From NCBI RefSeq assembly GCF_025252405.1, contig NZ_CP104307.1, forward strand, positions 2,108,001 through 2,172,000: a stretch of 64,000 nucleotides of DNA. The letters are read 5' to 3'. Position numbers and translations under genes: made by a program. Positions 7,077 through 14,836 of the stretch are shown here, piece after piece. The stretch comes from Flavobacterium sp. TR2. Its GTDB lineage: Bacteria > Bacteroidota > Bacteroidia > Flavobacteriales > Flavobacteriaceae. The notes below the pieces were generated by a model that saw only the letters and a list, made by a program, of their open reading frames with translations, was not told the DNA's origin and searched no databases. The stretch's first letter is position 1. Each line of letters starts with the position of its first letter.

Positions 7077-7702
7077 TGAAAGTAATAATCTTTGGAGCCA
7101 CAGGTACAGTTGGCATTGAAATCGTAAAACAAGCATTAAAAAATGGAGATGTAGTAACAGCTTTTGTTCGTGATCCCCAAAAAATGCAAAACATTTCTCA
7201 TCCTAACCTTCATATTCATGTAGGCGATGTTTTGAGTTTGAATGATGTTGAAAACGCGGTGCAGAATCAAGAAGCGGTTTTTTGTGCCTTAGGCGATGGC
7301 AGAAAAGGTAAAATACGTGCAGAAGGAACAAAAAACATTATTGAGGCGATGAGAAAAAAAGGATTAAATAGACTGATTTGCCAAACGACGCTCGGCTTGG
7401 GCGAAAGCTATGAAAATCTTAATTTTATTTGGAAACATATTATGTTCGGAATGTTGCTAAAAAGAGCATTTCAAGACCATAAATTACAAGAAAAATATAT
7501 TTTGGACAGTAGTTTGGATTATACAATTGTTAGGCCTAGTGCTTTTACGGATGATCAAATTACCAATACTTATCGCATTGGTTTTGATGGAAGTTATAAA
7601 AAACTCAATCTGAAAATTGCCCGTAAGGAAGTTGCAGATTTTATGATACGTCAACTAAATAGCAATGAATATTTAAAAAGAACAGTTAGTATTTCCAATT
7701 AA
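7076..7702 (+). CDS. NAD(P)H-binding atypical SDR (NmrA-like) protein
   Basis: The 208-residue protein opens with a Rossmann dinucleotide-binding motif, IFGATGTVGIEIVKQALKNG, followed by TAFVRDPQKM and the ACGDG-like CALGDGRKG. YTIVRPSAFTD resembles the catalytic-region segment of atypical short-chain dehydrogenases. Proteins of this group reduce quinones or act as redox sensors; the catalytic Tyr-x3-Lys pair is not obvious here. The DUF1772 gene begins three bases after its stop, so the two are an operon, probably under the upstream AraC regulator. The inverted repeat over its start suggests additional control. Confidence 0.85.
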   Translation: MKVIIFGATGTVGIEIVKQALKNGDVVTAFVRDPQKMQNISHPNLHIHVGDVLSLNDVENAVQNQEAVFCALGDGRKGKIRAEGTKNIIEAMRKKGLNRLICQTTLGLGESYENLNFIWKHIMFGMLLKRAFQDHKLQEKYILDSSLDYTIVRPSAFTDDQITNTYRIGFDGSYKKLNLKIARKEVADFMIRQLNSNEYLKRTVSISN

Positions 7703-7704
7703 AA

Positions 7705-8205
7705 ATGAGAGCGTCAAATATTTTATTAATTATTACGGCAACGATAACAGCATTCATGGCTGGACTTTTCTTTTCATACTCAATTTCGGTGAGTTTGGGA
7801 TTGGGAAAACTAAGCGATAAGGAATTTCTAAATGCCATGCAGAACATCAATCGAGAGATTCAGAATATACCATTTTTCATTTGTTTTTTCGGAACCTTGA
7901 TTATGCTTCCCATTACCAGTTTTCTGCACTACAAGAAGCAATCATTTCTGTTGCTCATTATAGCTACTCTATTTTATTCAGTAGGTGTGTTTGCCGTAAC
8001 GGCGTTTATAAACGTTCCTCTAAATAATAAGCTGGAGCTGTTTGAAATTACAAATGCCTCAAGCGCAAGCGCAAGACAAATGAGAAATATCTTCGAAGAC
8101 CCTTGGAATTTTTGGAACAACATAAGATCCCTATCATCCTTATGCAGCGTGTTTTTTATTATTCTAGCCTGTGTTTATAATGGGTATAAGCTAAAAAGTA
8201 ATTGA
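7705..8205 (+). CDS. DUF1772-type integral membrane protein
   Basis: The 166-residue protein has about four hydrophobic segments (near residues 5-25, 52-70, 77-98 and 138-160). It shows the pattern of the DUF1772/anthrone-oxygenase-like family, including FMAGLFFSYSISV near the start and FNVPLN-like VPLNNKLE after the third segment. Its function in bacteria is unknown. It starts three bases after the oxidoreductase gene and shares its transcript, suggesting a membrane partner in the same detoxification or redox response. Confidence 0.8.
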   Translation: MRASNILLIITATITAFMAGLFFSYSISVSLGLGKLSDKEFLNAMQNINREIQNIPFFICFFGTLIMLPITSFLHYKKQSFLLLIIATLFYSVGVFAVTAFINVPLNNKLELFEITNASSASARQMRNIFEDPWNFWNNIRSLSSLCSVFFIILACVYNGYKLKSN

Positions 8206-8235
8206 TACGAAATATAAATTGGTATAAACAAAAAA

Positions 8236-8263
8236 AACACCACTTGTAGTAAGTGGTGTTTTC
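8236..8263. terminator. Bidirectional terminator between DUF1772 and tRNA genes
   Basis: The stem AACACCACTT / AAGTGGTGTT with a GTAGT-type loop has A-rich and T-rich flanks. It can end the plus-strand operon and the minus-strand tRNA transcript. Confidence 0.8.
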
Positions 8264-8269
8264 TTTTAG

Positions 8270-8342
8270 TAGCGGGAACAGGACTCGAACCTGTGACCTT
8301 CGGGTTATGAGCCCGACGAGCTGCCTACTGCTCTATCCCGCG
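8270..8342 (-). tRNA. Initiator tRNA-fMet (anticodon CAT)
   Basis: The 73-base cloverleaf has a D arm GAGC/GCTC, an anticodon arm TCGGG-CTCATAA-CCCGA and a T arm ACAGG/CCTGT with TTCGA. Two hallmarks identify the initiator: the first acceptor position (C) faces T and does not pair, and the anticodon stem carries three consecutive G:C pairs. The 3' CCA is not encoded. A full promoter lies immediately upstream (8355-8384). Confidence 0.95.
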
Positions 8343-8354
8343 ATGTTTCGGGTG

Positions 8355-8384
8355 CAAAGATACGTCGATTTTTTAAAAATCCAA
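8355..8384 (-). promoter_or_regulatory. Promoter of the initiator tRNA
   Basis: On the minus strand TTG (8382-8384) is followed after 19 bases by TATCTTTG (8355-8362), a near-ideal Bacteroidota -33/-7 pair. It lies 12 bases from the mature 5' end. Confidence 0.8.
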
Positions 8385-8431
8385 CGAAAACTTAAAAAAA
8401 TGTTTTATTTTCTGTATTGAGTTGATATGAC

Positions 8432-8439
8432 TACCTTTG
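8432..8439 (+). promoter_or_regulatory. -7 box of era
   Basis: TACCTTTG fits TAnnTTTG. It is 20 bases before the era ATG, and the sequence TACCTTTGCAAAA is repeated exactly upstream of der. Confidence 0.65.
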
Positions 8440-8459
8440 CAAAATAAATAAAGCAAAAA

Positions 8460-9341
8460 ATGTCACATAAAGCAGGTTTCGTAAATATTATCGGAAATCC
8501 AAATGTTGGAAAATCAACATTGATGAACGCTTTCGTTGGAGAACGATTGTCAATCATTACATCAAAAGCACAAACTACACGTCATAGAATTCTTGGAATT
8601 GTAAACGGAGAAGACTTTCAATTGGTTTTGTCTGATACTCCAGGAATCATTAAGCCTGCCTATGAAATGCAGGAATCGATGATGAACTTTGTAAAATCGG
8701 CTTTTGAAGATGCTGACATTTTAATCTACATGGTCGAAATAGGCGAGCAGGACCTAAAAGATGAAGACTTCTTCAAGAAAATCATTCATGCCAAGATTCC
8801 GGTTTTATTGCTTTTAAATAAAATTGATAATTCAAATCAAGAACAATTGGAACAGCAAGTTTCTTTTTGGAAAGAGAAAGTGCCAAATGCAGAAATTTTC
8901 CCGATTTCGGCTTTGCAGAATTTCAACGTTCCAGAAGTTTTCGGAAGAATTATCGAGTTGCTGCCAGAATCACCAGCCTATTATCCTAAAGACCAATTGA
9001 CAGACAAACCAGAACGTTTTTTTGTTAATGAAACTATTCGTGAGAAAATCTTATTGAATTATGCTAAAGAAATTCCATATGCAGTAGAAATCGTAACAGA
9101 AGAATTTCATGAAACAGAGAATATTATCAGAATTCGTTCGGTGATTATGGTGGAACGCGATACGCAAAAAGGAATCATTATTGGGCATAAAGGCGCCGCT
9201 TTGAAAAAAGTGGGAACAGATGCCCGCGCCGATTTAGAGAAATTCTTCGGAAAGCAAATTCACATTGAGCTTTATGTAAAAGTGAACAAAAACTGGAGAA
9301 GCAACGCTAATATGCTGAAACGTTTCGGGTATAATCAATAA
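8460..9341 (+). CDS. era: GTPase Era, 30S ribosome maturation factor
   Basis: The 293-residue protein has the full Era layout. The GTPase domain carries G1 GNPNVGKST, the switch segment TTRHRILGIV, G3 DTPG and G4 NKID. The C-terminal KH domain has the RNA-binding GIIIGHKGAALKKVG. Era binds the 3' end of 16S rRNA and helps complete the small ribosomal subunit. The length matches the family and the ATG is set by the KAGFVNIIGNPN start. It stands alone, 267 bases before der, with a promoter box at 8432. Confidence 0.98.
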   Translation: MSHKAGFVNIIGNPNVGKSTLMNAFVGERLSIITSKAQTTRHRILGIVNGEDFQLVLSDTPGIIKPAYEMQESMMNFVKSAFEDADILIYMVEIGEQDLKDEDFFKKIIHAKIPVLLLLNKIDNSNQEQLEQQVSFWKEKVPNAEIFPISALQNFNVPEVFGRIIELLPESPAYYPKDQLTDKPERFFVNETIREKILLNYAKEIPYAVEIVTEEFHETENIIRIRSVIMVERDTQKGIIIGHKGAALKKVGTDARADLEKFFGKQIHIELYVKVNKNWRSNANMLKRFGYNQ

Positions 9342-9350
9342 AGTTTTAAT

Positions 9351-9422
9351 TGTTTCAAGTTTCAGGTTTCAAGAGACAAGTTTTATACTTGACGTTTAAC
9401 TTGAAACCTGAAACTTGAAACA
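9351..9422. repeat. Perfect 23-bp inverted repeat (GTTTCAAGTTTCAGG family)
   Basis: The arms 9351-9373 and 9400-9422 are exact reverse complements built from TTTCAAG/TTTCAGG units, with a 26-base loop. Similar ACTTGAAACTTGAAAC units lie at 18123-18139. It may end era transcription, although no T-run follows. Confidence 0.65.
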
Positions 9423-9455
9423 AAAAGTAATAAAAACTTAGGTACGAAGAAACTT

Positions 9456-9474
9456 AGTCCCGAGGCTTCGGGAT
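9456..9474. repeat. AGTCCCGAGGCTTCGGGAT repeat copy
   Basis: The 19-mer palindrome AGTCCCGAGGCTTCGGGAT recurs exactly at 27420-27438 inside a coding gene. It is found inverted at about 9578-9595 and with one change at 24421-24439. It belongs to a dispersed repeat family of this genome. Confidence 0.7.
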
Positions 9475-9490
9475 AGCAATTTTTTTTAAC

Positions 9491-9498
9491 TACCTTTG
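9491..9498 (+). promoter_or_regulatory. -7 box of der
   Basis: TACCTTTG followed by CAAAA is identical to the era promoter core. The ATG of der is 110 bases downstream, so its mRNA would carry an inverted CCCGAAGCCTCGGG repeat in the leader. Confidence 0.6.
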
Positions 9499-9577
9499 CA
9501 AAAAATTTAAATAAGGCATTTTGGATTATAAGTGATTAGGTTTTTAGGAAGCTAAGAGTCTGAAATCTAAAGTCTAA

Positions 9578-9595
9578 CCCCGAAGCCTCGGGACT
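9578..9595. repeat. Inverted CCCGAAGCCTCGGG repeat copy
   Basis: CCCCGAAGCCTCGGGACT is the reverse complement of the copy at 9456 apart from one end base. It lies 13 bases before the der start codon. Confidence 0.65.
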
Positions 9596-9608
9596 AAAAA
9601 ACAAAAAA

Positions 9609-10922
9609 ATGAGTAATAACATTGTTGCGATAGTAGGAAGACCTAATGTGGGGAAATCGACCCTGTTTAATAGGCTGATACAAAGAAGAGAAGCTATTGT
9701 AGATTCAGTATCTGGGGTTACCCGTGATAGAAACTATGGTAAAAGCGAGTGGAACGGAAAAGAGTTTTCTGTCATTGATACAGGTGGATATGTTCGAGGG
9801 TCTGATGACGTCTTCGAGGGTGAAATCCGTAAGCAGGTAGAGCTTGCTATTGACGAAGCTGATGTTATCATTTTTGTGGTTGATGTTGAAGAAGGGATTA
9901 CGCCAATGGATGAAACTGTTGCAAAATTGCTTCGTAAAGTAACAAAACCAGTTTTATTGGCTGTAAATAAGGTGGATAACGCTATGCGCGAAAAAGACGC
10001 AGTAGAGTTTTATAACCTTGGTTTAGGAGAATATTATACTTTCGCGAGTATTTCGGGAAGCGGAACAGGTGATTTATTGGATGCTTTGATCGAAGCTTTC
10101 CCTGAAAAACCAGAGCCTGTTGCACCTGAAACAGAATTGCCTCGTTTTGCTGTTGTAGGACGTCCGAATGCTGGAAAATCTAGTTTCATTAACGCCTTGA
10201 TTGGTAAAGACCGTTATATTGTTACAGATATTGCTGGAACAACTCGCGATGCTATTGACACTAAATTTGACCGTTTTGGTTTCGAATTTAATTTGGTTGA
10301 TACAGCCGGAATTCGCCGTAAAGCAAAAGTTAAGGAAGATTTAGAGTTTTATTCTGTAATGCGTTCTGTGCGTGCAATCGAACACGCTGATATTTGTATT
10401 TTGGTGATTGATGCAACACGTGGATTTGAAGGTCAGGATCAGAGTATTTTTTGGCTGGCAGAGAAAAACCGTAAAGGTGTTGTAATCTTGGTAAACAAAT
10501 GGGATTTGGTAGAAAAAGATACTATGTCTACACGTGATTACGAAGAGAAAATCAAAAAAGAACTAATGCCATTTACAGATGTGCCTATTCTATTTGTTTC
10601 TGCTTTAACAAAACAACGTTTATTGAAAGCTCTTGAAGCAACAGTTCAAGTTTACGAAAATAGAAAACAAAGAATTTCGACTTCAAAATTCAACGAATAT
10701 ATGCTGAAGGTAATCGAAGCTTACCCGCCGCCAGCAATGAAAGGAAAGTATGTGAAAATTAAATATTGTATGCAATTGCCAACTCAAACTCCTCAGTTTG
10801 TATTTTTTGCCAATTTACCGCAATATGTAAAAGAACCGTATAAGCGATACCTTGAGAATAAAATTCGTGAAAAATGGGATTTTGCAGGAGTTCCAATCGA
10901 TATTTACATCAGAGAAAAATAA
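9609..10922 (+). CDS. der: Double-domain GTPase Der (EngA)
   Basis: This 437-residue protein has two tandem GTPase domains. Domain 1 has [13 protein letters not shown] and NKVD; domain 2 has [13 protein letters not shown] and NKWD. A C-terminal KH-like domain of about 80 residues follows, with [20 protein letters not shown]. Der is an essential factor for assembly of the 50S ribosomal subunit. Length and motif spacing are normal for the family. A strong terminator follows within 10 bases, so the gene is monocistronic. Confidence 0.98.
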   Translation: MSNNIVAIVGRPNVGKSTLFNRLIQRREAIVDSVSGVTRDRNYGKSEWNGKEFSVIDTGGYVRGSDDVFEGEIRKQVELAIDEADVIIFVVDVEEGITPMDETVAKLLRKVTKPVLLAVNKVDNAMREKDAVEFYNLGLGEYYTFASISGSGTGDLLDALIEAFPEKPEPVAPETELPRFAVVGRPNAGKSSFINALIGKDRYIVTDIAGTTRDAIDTKFDRFGFEFNLVDTAGIRRKAKVKEDLEFYSVMRSVRAIEHADICILVIDATRGFEGQDQSIFWLAEKNRKGVVILVNKWDLVEKDTMSTRDYEEKIKKELMPFTDVPILFVSALTKQRLLKALEATVQVYENRKQRISTSKFNEYMLKVIEAYPPPAMKGKYVKIKYCMQLPTQTPQFVFFANLPQYVKEPYKRYLENKIREKWDFAGVPIDIYIREK

Positions 10923-10925
10923 AAA

Positions 10926-10956
10926 AAAGAATCCCCTTGAATAGGGGATTTTTTTA
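10926..10956 (+). terminator. Terminator of der
   Basis: AATCCCC / GGGGATT (10929-10935, 10943-10949) is followed by eight T. Confidence 0.9.
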
Positions 10957-11079
10957 TGTTTGGTGTCTATATAATTACAAAATCAATTTTTTATTGGCAT
11001 TATATTTGAATAAATGTAAAAATTACAATTAAACCTTTTGCGTTTTTTTAAGTCTTACTGTTCTAACTAACCTAATTTT

Positions 11080-13758
11080 ATGACCAGAATTTATTCACTT
11101 TTATTGTTTTTAGCTTTTGTTTATTCTGCAAACGCCCAAAACAATATCATTATTAAAGGAACTGTAGTTGATATTAACTCACAGCTTCCGCTTGAACTTG
11201 CCACCGTTTATTTTACCGCAGTAAAAGATTCAACTATCATTGAATATGCTACGACCGATAAAAACGGAAATTTTATTATTAACACTAAAAAGTATGACAA
11301 GCCAGTTTTCTTAAAAGTAAATTATACGGGATACCAAGCTTATTACGAAGAACAAAAGGGGCTTACAGAAAGCAAAGACTTTGGCAAACTGTATATGCTT
11401 GAAAACGCAAATGTTTTAAATGAAGTGATAATTAAAAGCGAAGCACCACCTATTACTATTAAAAAAGATACTTTAGAGTTTAATGCTGGTTCGTATAAAG
11501 TGCGCCCAGATGCGAATGTTGAGACTTTGCTGAAGCAGCTGCCAGGATTTGATGTTGATAACACAGGAAAAATTACAGTAAATGGACGAGAAGTCAATCA
11601 GGTTTTAGTCAACGGTAAAGCATTTTTTGATAAAGATGGAGCTATTGCCATTAAAAACCTTCCGGCTGATATTATTAAAAAAGTTCAGGTTTCTGATTTT
11701 AAAACCAAAAAAGAAGAATTGTCCAAACAAGAATCGACTTCAGATTATTCGAGTATAAATATCACAATTGACGAAAAGAAAAATAAAGGATATTTTGGTA
11801 AAGTTCTTGGCGGATATGGTTCAGACGAACGCTACGAGAGCAGTTTAATGATGAACTTTTTCAAAAATAAACAGAAAATAAGCGTATTGGCTTCTTCAAA
11901 CAATATCAACTCAACCGGATTTTCTATGGATGAGGTTTTTGATAATATGGGAGGCGGACGAAATGCTAAGGGCGGCAGCCAAGGCGCGAGCAGTGGAGGA
12001 AAAGGAATTACGCAATCTACTTTGGCCGGAATTAATTATTCTGATGACTGGACAAAAGATTTGGAGTTTATGAGCAGTTACAATTTTACAAATGCAGTAA
12101 CTAAAAACGAAAGCAAATCCAATCAGCTTAGTCTATTGCCGACAGGAAATATTTTAACCGAAGCCGATTCTAAAACCAGAAATGAAAATACAGGAAACAA
12201 AGCCAATTTTGAGTTGGAATACAAAATCAATCCTACTATGCAGATTGTTTTTGCTCCTAAATTGAATTTGTCTCAATCAAATAATAACTCTTCTTCTTCG
12301 ACTTTTTCTGAAAATGAAAATGGCGATGCATTGAACGAAAGTACAGCCACATCACACTCAGAAAGTTCAAATACCAGTTTTGCAAATAGTATTAATTTCA
12401 ATAAAACTTTCAACAAGCAATCGAGAAATTTAAGTGTGGTTTTTAATAACAATAACACTAAAAACGATTCGAACGGAATTAACATTTCAGAGACTATTTT
12501 TTATCAGGATAATAAGCCAAATGATGAAAGAAATCAGAATGCAAAAAACACCTCAAAAAGTGATGCATATTCGCTTGATCTAGAATATACAGAACCAGTA
12601 ACAGATTCACTGAGACTGCGTTTCGGAACCGATTTTAATTGGCAAAGTTCTATGAGCGATCAAAAGACATTTAATTTTGATGAAACATCGCAAGAATATT
12701 CAGATTTAAATTTATCGCTGACCAACTATACCACATCAAAGCAAAATTCGATTACGCCAAAAGTGGGTATTACGTGGCAGAAAAGTAAATTTACGCTGAA
12801 TGTAAATTCGAGAACATCAATTGTGGAGTTTGATAACCATTCTTTTTACTTAAATCAAGCTACAGACTTGAATAAGAGATATATGCTGCCTTATGGCACG
12901 GCACAGCTTCGATACAAATTCAACCGTTCTAAAAACTTAACCTTCAAATACGATTATTCTAATGCGCTTCCGTCAGCAACGCAATTAATGCCGGTTGCAG
13001 ATTTAAATAATCCATTGAATAGTGTGATAGGAAATCCAAATCTGAATCCGATTGAGAAAAGTACCGCGGGGATAGATTTTAAAAACTTTGACTTTAGAAC
13101 ACGCTCCGGTTACAGTTTATTTCTTAAGGGAGATTATTACAACAATGATGTTGTTTCTACTTCGATTTATGATGATAGTGGAAAAAGAAACACGACTTAT
13201 GTAAATATTTCAGGAACTTACTCAGCTTCGCTTGGAGGAAACTGGAACCAGCAGATTAAAAAAGATGCCCATACCATAAGATACGGTTTGCGTTTAAGCG
13301 GTAATTATAATTTTGATAAAGGATTTACCAACGCTGTTTTGTATTATGCAAAATCGGTTGTAGTAACGCCAAGCATTTATGCTTCTTATGATTACGGAGA
13401 AGTGCTTTCGATTGCGCCGTCGTATAGTTTATCGTATAACGAAACGCGTTATGAAAATTATTCAAGAGATGCCACTTCAAATGTGATTCACAGAATTAAT
13501 ATGCAGACAACGTCTTATTGGCCAGCAAATTTAATTTTTGGAAATGACTTTGGATATACTTATAATTCGAATATTTCAGACGATTTCAAAAAGGACTTTT
13601 TCCTTTGGAATACCAGTCTCTCTTACGGATTTTTAGATAAAAAATTATATGCAAAAGTAAAAGTGTACGATGTTTTGAATCAGAATCAAAGTGCAACACG
13701 AACCATTTCACCAACTTCGATCCGAGATGAAGAAAATACAGTTTTAAACGTTACGTAA
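11080..13758 (+). CDS. Outer-membrane beta-barrel receptor with frameshifted C-terminus
   Basis: The 892-residue protein has a signal peptide (YSLLLFLAFVYSANAQ), a CarboxypepD_reg-like domain (about 22-115), a plug-like region around TLLKQLPGFDVDNTGKITVN and VLVNGKAFFDKDG (about 150-215), and a long barrel with many aromatic strand repeats. It resembles the TonB-receptor-like outer membrane beta-barrel family. The reading frame stops at TAA 13756-13758 just after TVLN. One extra A in the run at 13745-13747 would continue as LKRYVMFSLAYKIGNF and end at TAG 13827-13829, which is the usual closing beta strand. The present frame therefore lacks its barrel-closing signal. The ligand is unknown. 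Confidence 0.85.
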   Translation: MTRIYSLLLFLAFVYSANAQNNIIIKGTVVDINSQLPLELATVYFTAVKDSTIIEYATTDKNGNFIINTKKYDKPVFLKVNYTGYQAYYEEQKGLTESKDFGKLYMLENANVLNEVIIKSEAPPITIKKDTLEFNAGSYKVRPDANVETLLKQLPGFDVDNTGKITVNGREVNQVLVNGKAFFDKDGAIAIKNLPADIIKKVQVSDFKTKKEELSKQESTSDYSSINITIDEKKNKGYFGKVLGGYGSDERYESSLMMNFFKNKQKISVLASSNNINSTGFSMDEVFDNMGGGRNAKGGSQGASSGGKGITQSTLAGINYSDDWTKDLEFMSSYNFTNAVTKNESKSNQLSLLPTGNILTEADSKTRNENTGNKANFELEYKINPTMQIVFAPKLNLSQSNNNSSSSTFSENENGDALNESTATSHSESSNTSFANSINFNKTFNKQSRNLSVVFNNNNTKNDSNGINISETIFYQDNKPNDERNQNAKNTSKSDAYSLDLEYTEPVTDSLRLRFGTDFNWQSSMSDQKTFNFDETSQEYSDLNLSLTNYTTSKQNSITPKVGITWQKSKFTLNVNSRTSIVEFDNHSFYLNQATDLNKRYMLPYGTAQLRYKFNRSKNLTFKYDYSNALPSATQLMPVADLNNPLNSVIGNPNLNPIEKSTAGIDFKNFDFRTRSGYSLFLKGDYYNNDVVSTSIYDDSGKRNTTYVNISGTYSASLGGNWNQQIKKDAHTIRYGLRLSGNYNFDKGFTNAVLYYAKSVVVTPSIYASYDYGEVLSIAPSYSLSYNETRYENYSRDATSNVIHRINMQTTSYWPANLIFGNDFGYTYNSNISDDFKKDFFLWNTSLSYGFLDKKLYAKVKVYDVLNQNQSATRTISPTSIRDEENTVLNVT

Positions 13759-13879
13759 TGTTTTCTTTGGCTTACAAAATTGGAAATTTTGCCGAAAGCA
13801 AAAAAGGAAGAAAACAGAGAGGATCTTAGTTTTTTAAGGAACAAAGGTCTTGAGGAACAAAGGTTCAGAGGTTACAAAA

Positions 13880-13912
13880 AAAGCCTGTCAAATTAATTTG
13901 ACAGGCTTTTTT
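13880..13912. terminator. Bidirectional terminator between convergent genes
   Basis: AAGCCTGTCAAATTAATTTGACAGGCTT (13881-13908) is a near-perfect hairpin flanked by A7 and T7, so it serves both the receptor and the DUF2490 gene. Confidence 0.9.
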
Positions 13913-13946
13913 TGTAATTCACAATTCACAATTCACAACTCATAAC

Positions 13947-14690
13947 TCATAGCTTTTTCCGATTAATCCTATGATAAACCGTAAATCTGATAATATCGCG
14001 ATCATAGAAATCTACACCGCTGGCGCGTCTTTGAAAGTTTTTTAAATAGCCCAATTCTAAACCAAGATTTGGATTGAAATGATAACGTAAAGCAACATAA
14101 AACCGATTTTGATCGAATGTGTTTCTGCGGTTGTCTTTTCCGAAATTGAATAAGATTTCATCAGAAATGGTGCCTTTTATGCTTCTGCCTTCTTTTTCCC
14201 AAATCGTAAACATGGATTGCAAACGGTACCTGAATCGGTAAGCAAATGAAAATTCATCTTTCAGTCCGTTTTTATCTGCTTTTTGAATAAATCGTTCTTC
14301 CAGCTGAAAACGGTTATGAAAAGTGATTTTAGCAATATCATTAATTAAAGTAAGGTCTTGTTGTGCACGATATTCGGGAACAGAATAATCAGGATCAATG
14401 TTTGGGTTCTGAGTATTCACGCTGAAAAAAGCAAATCCAGCGCCAAAATCCATCATTTTAGTCGCTCTGTACCGAGCTTGTGACCTTATAACAAAAAGGT
14501 TTTCATGAACGGGATTTACAAAGCTTCGATTGTCAAATTCAGAATGAATAGCCCATTTTTCGGATAGCGGAAAAATATTGTAGTATCGAATCCAAGTCAA
14601 AGTCTGATGGTCGATATTTCTTTGGTTTTGCCCTGTAACAAACTGGCATACAAAGAGTATTATGAAAAATAATTTAAAAAATCTGTTCAA
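13947..14690 (-). CDS. DUF2490 outer-membrane-type protein
   Basis: The 247-residue protein has a signal peptide (LFFIILFVCQFVTGQ). Its mature part alternates hydrophobic and polar residues as an outer-membrane beta barrel does, with LTWIRYYNIFPLSEKWAIHS, a central RFRYRLQSMF and a C-terminal FTVYHRINRKKL. This agrees with DUF2490, a family of unknown function common in Bacteroidota. It lies 146 bases after a TonB-dependent receptor on the same strand and may be its operon partner. Confidence 0.82.
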   Translation of the reverse strand: MNRFFKLFFIILFVCQFVTGQNQRNIDHQTLTWIRYYNIFPLSEKWAIHSEFDNRSFVNPVHENLFVIRSQARYRATKMMDFGAGFAFFSVNTQNPNIDPDYSVPEYRAQQDLTLINDIAKITFHNRFQLEERFIQKADKNGLKDEFSFAYRFRYRLQSMFTIWEKEGRSIKGTISDEILFNFGKDNRRNTFDQNRFYVALRYHFNPNLGLELGYLKNFQRRASGVDFYDRDIIRFTVYHRINRKKL

Positions 14691-14836
14691 AAGCTATAAA
14701 TTCAGGCTGCGAATTTATACAAATGATCTTATTTCTTTCTATTTTAAAATTTGTTTTGAAGTTTTTTTTGTGAAATAAAAAAGAGACACATTTTTAGAAT
14801 GCATCTCTTATTTAATACTAAAATTAACTAACCATG

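Noticed and set aside
11080..13829. Calling the receptor a full pseudogene
   Set aside because: More than 890 residues remain in frame with only the last strand affected, and a sequencing slip in an A run is a plausible cause.
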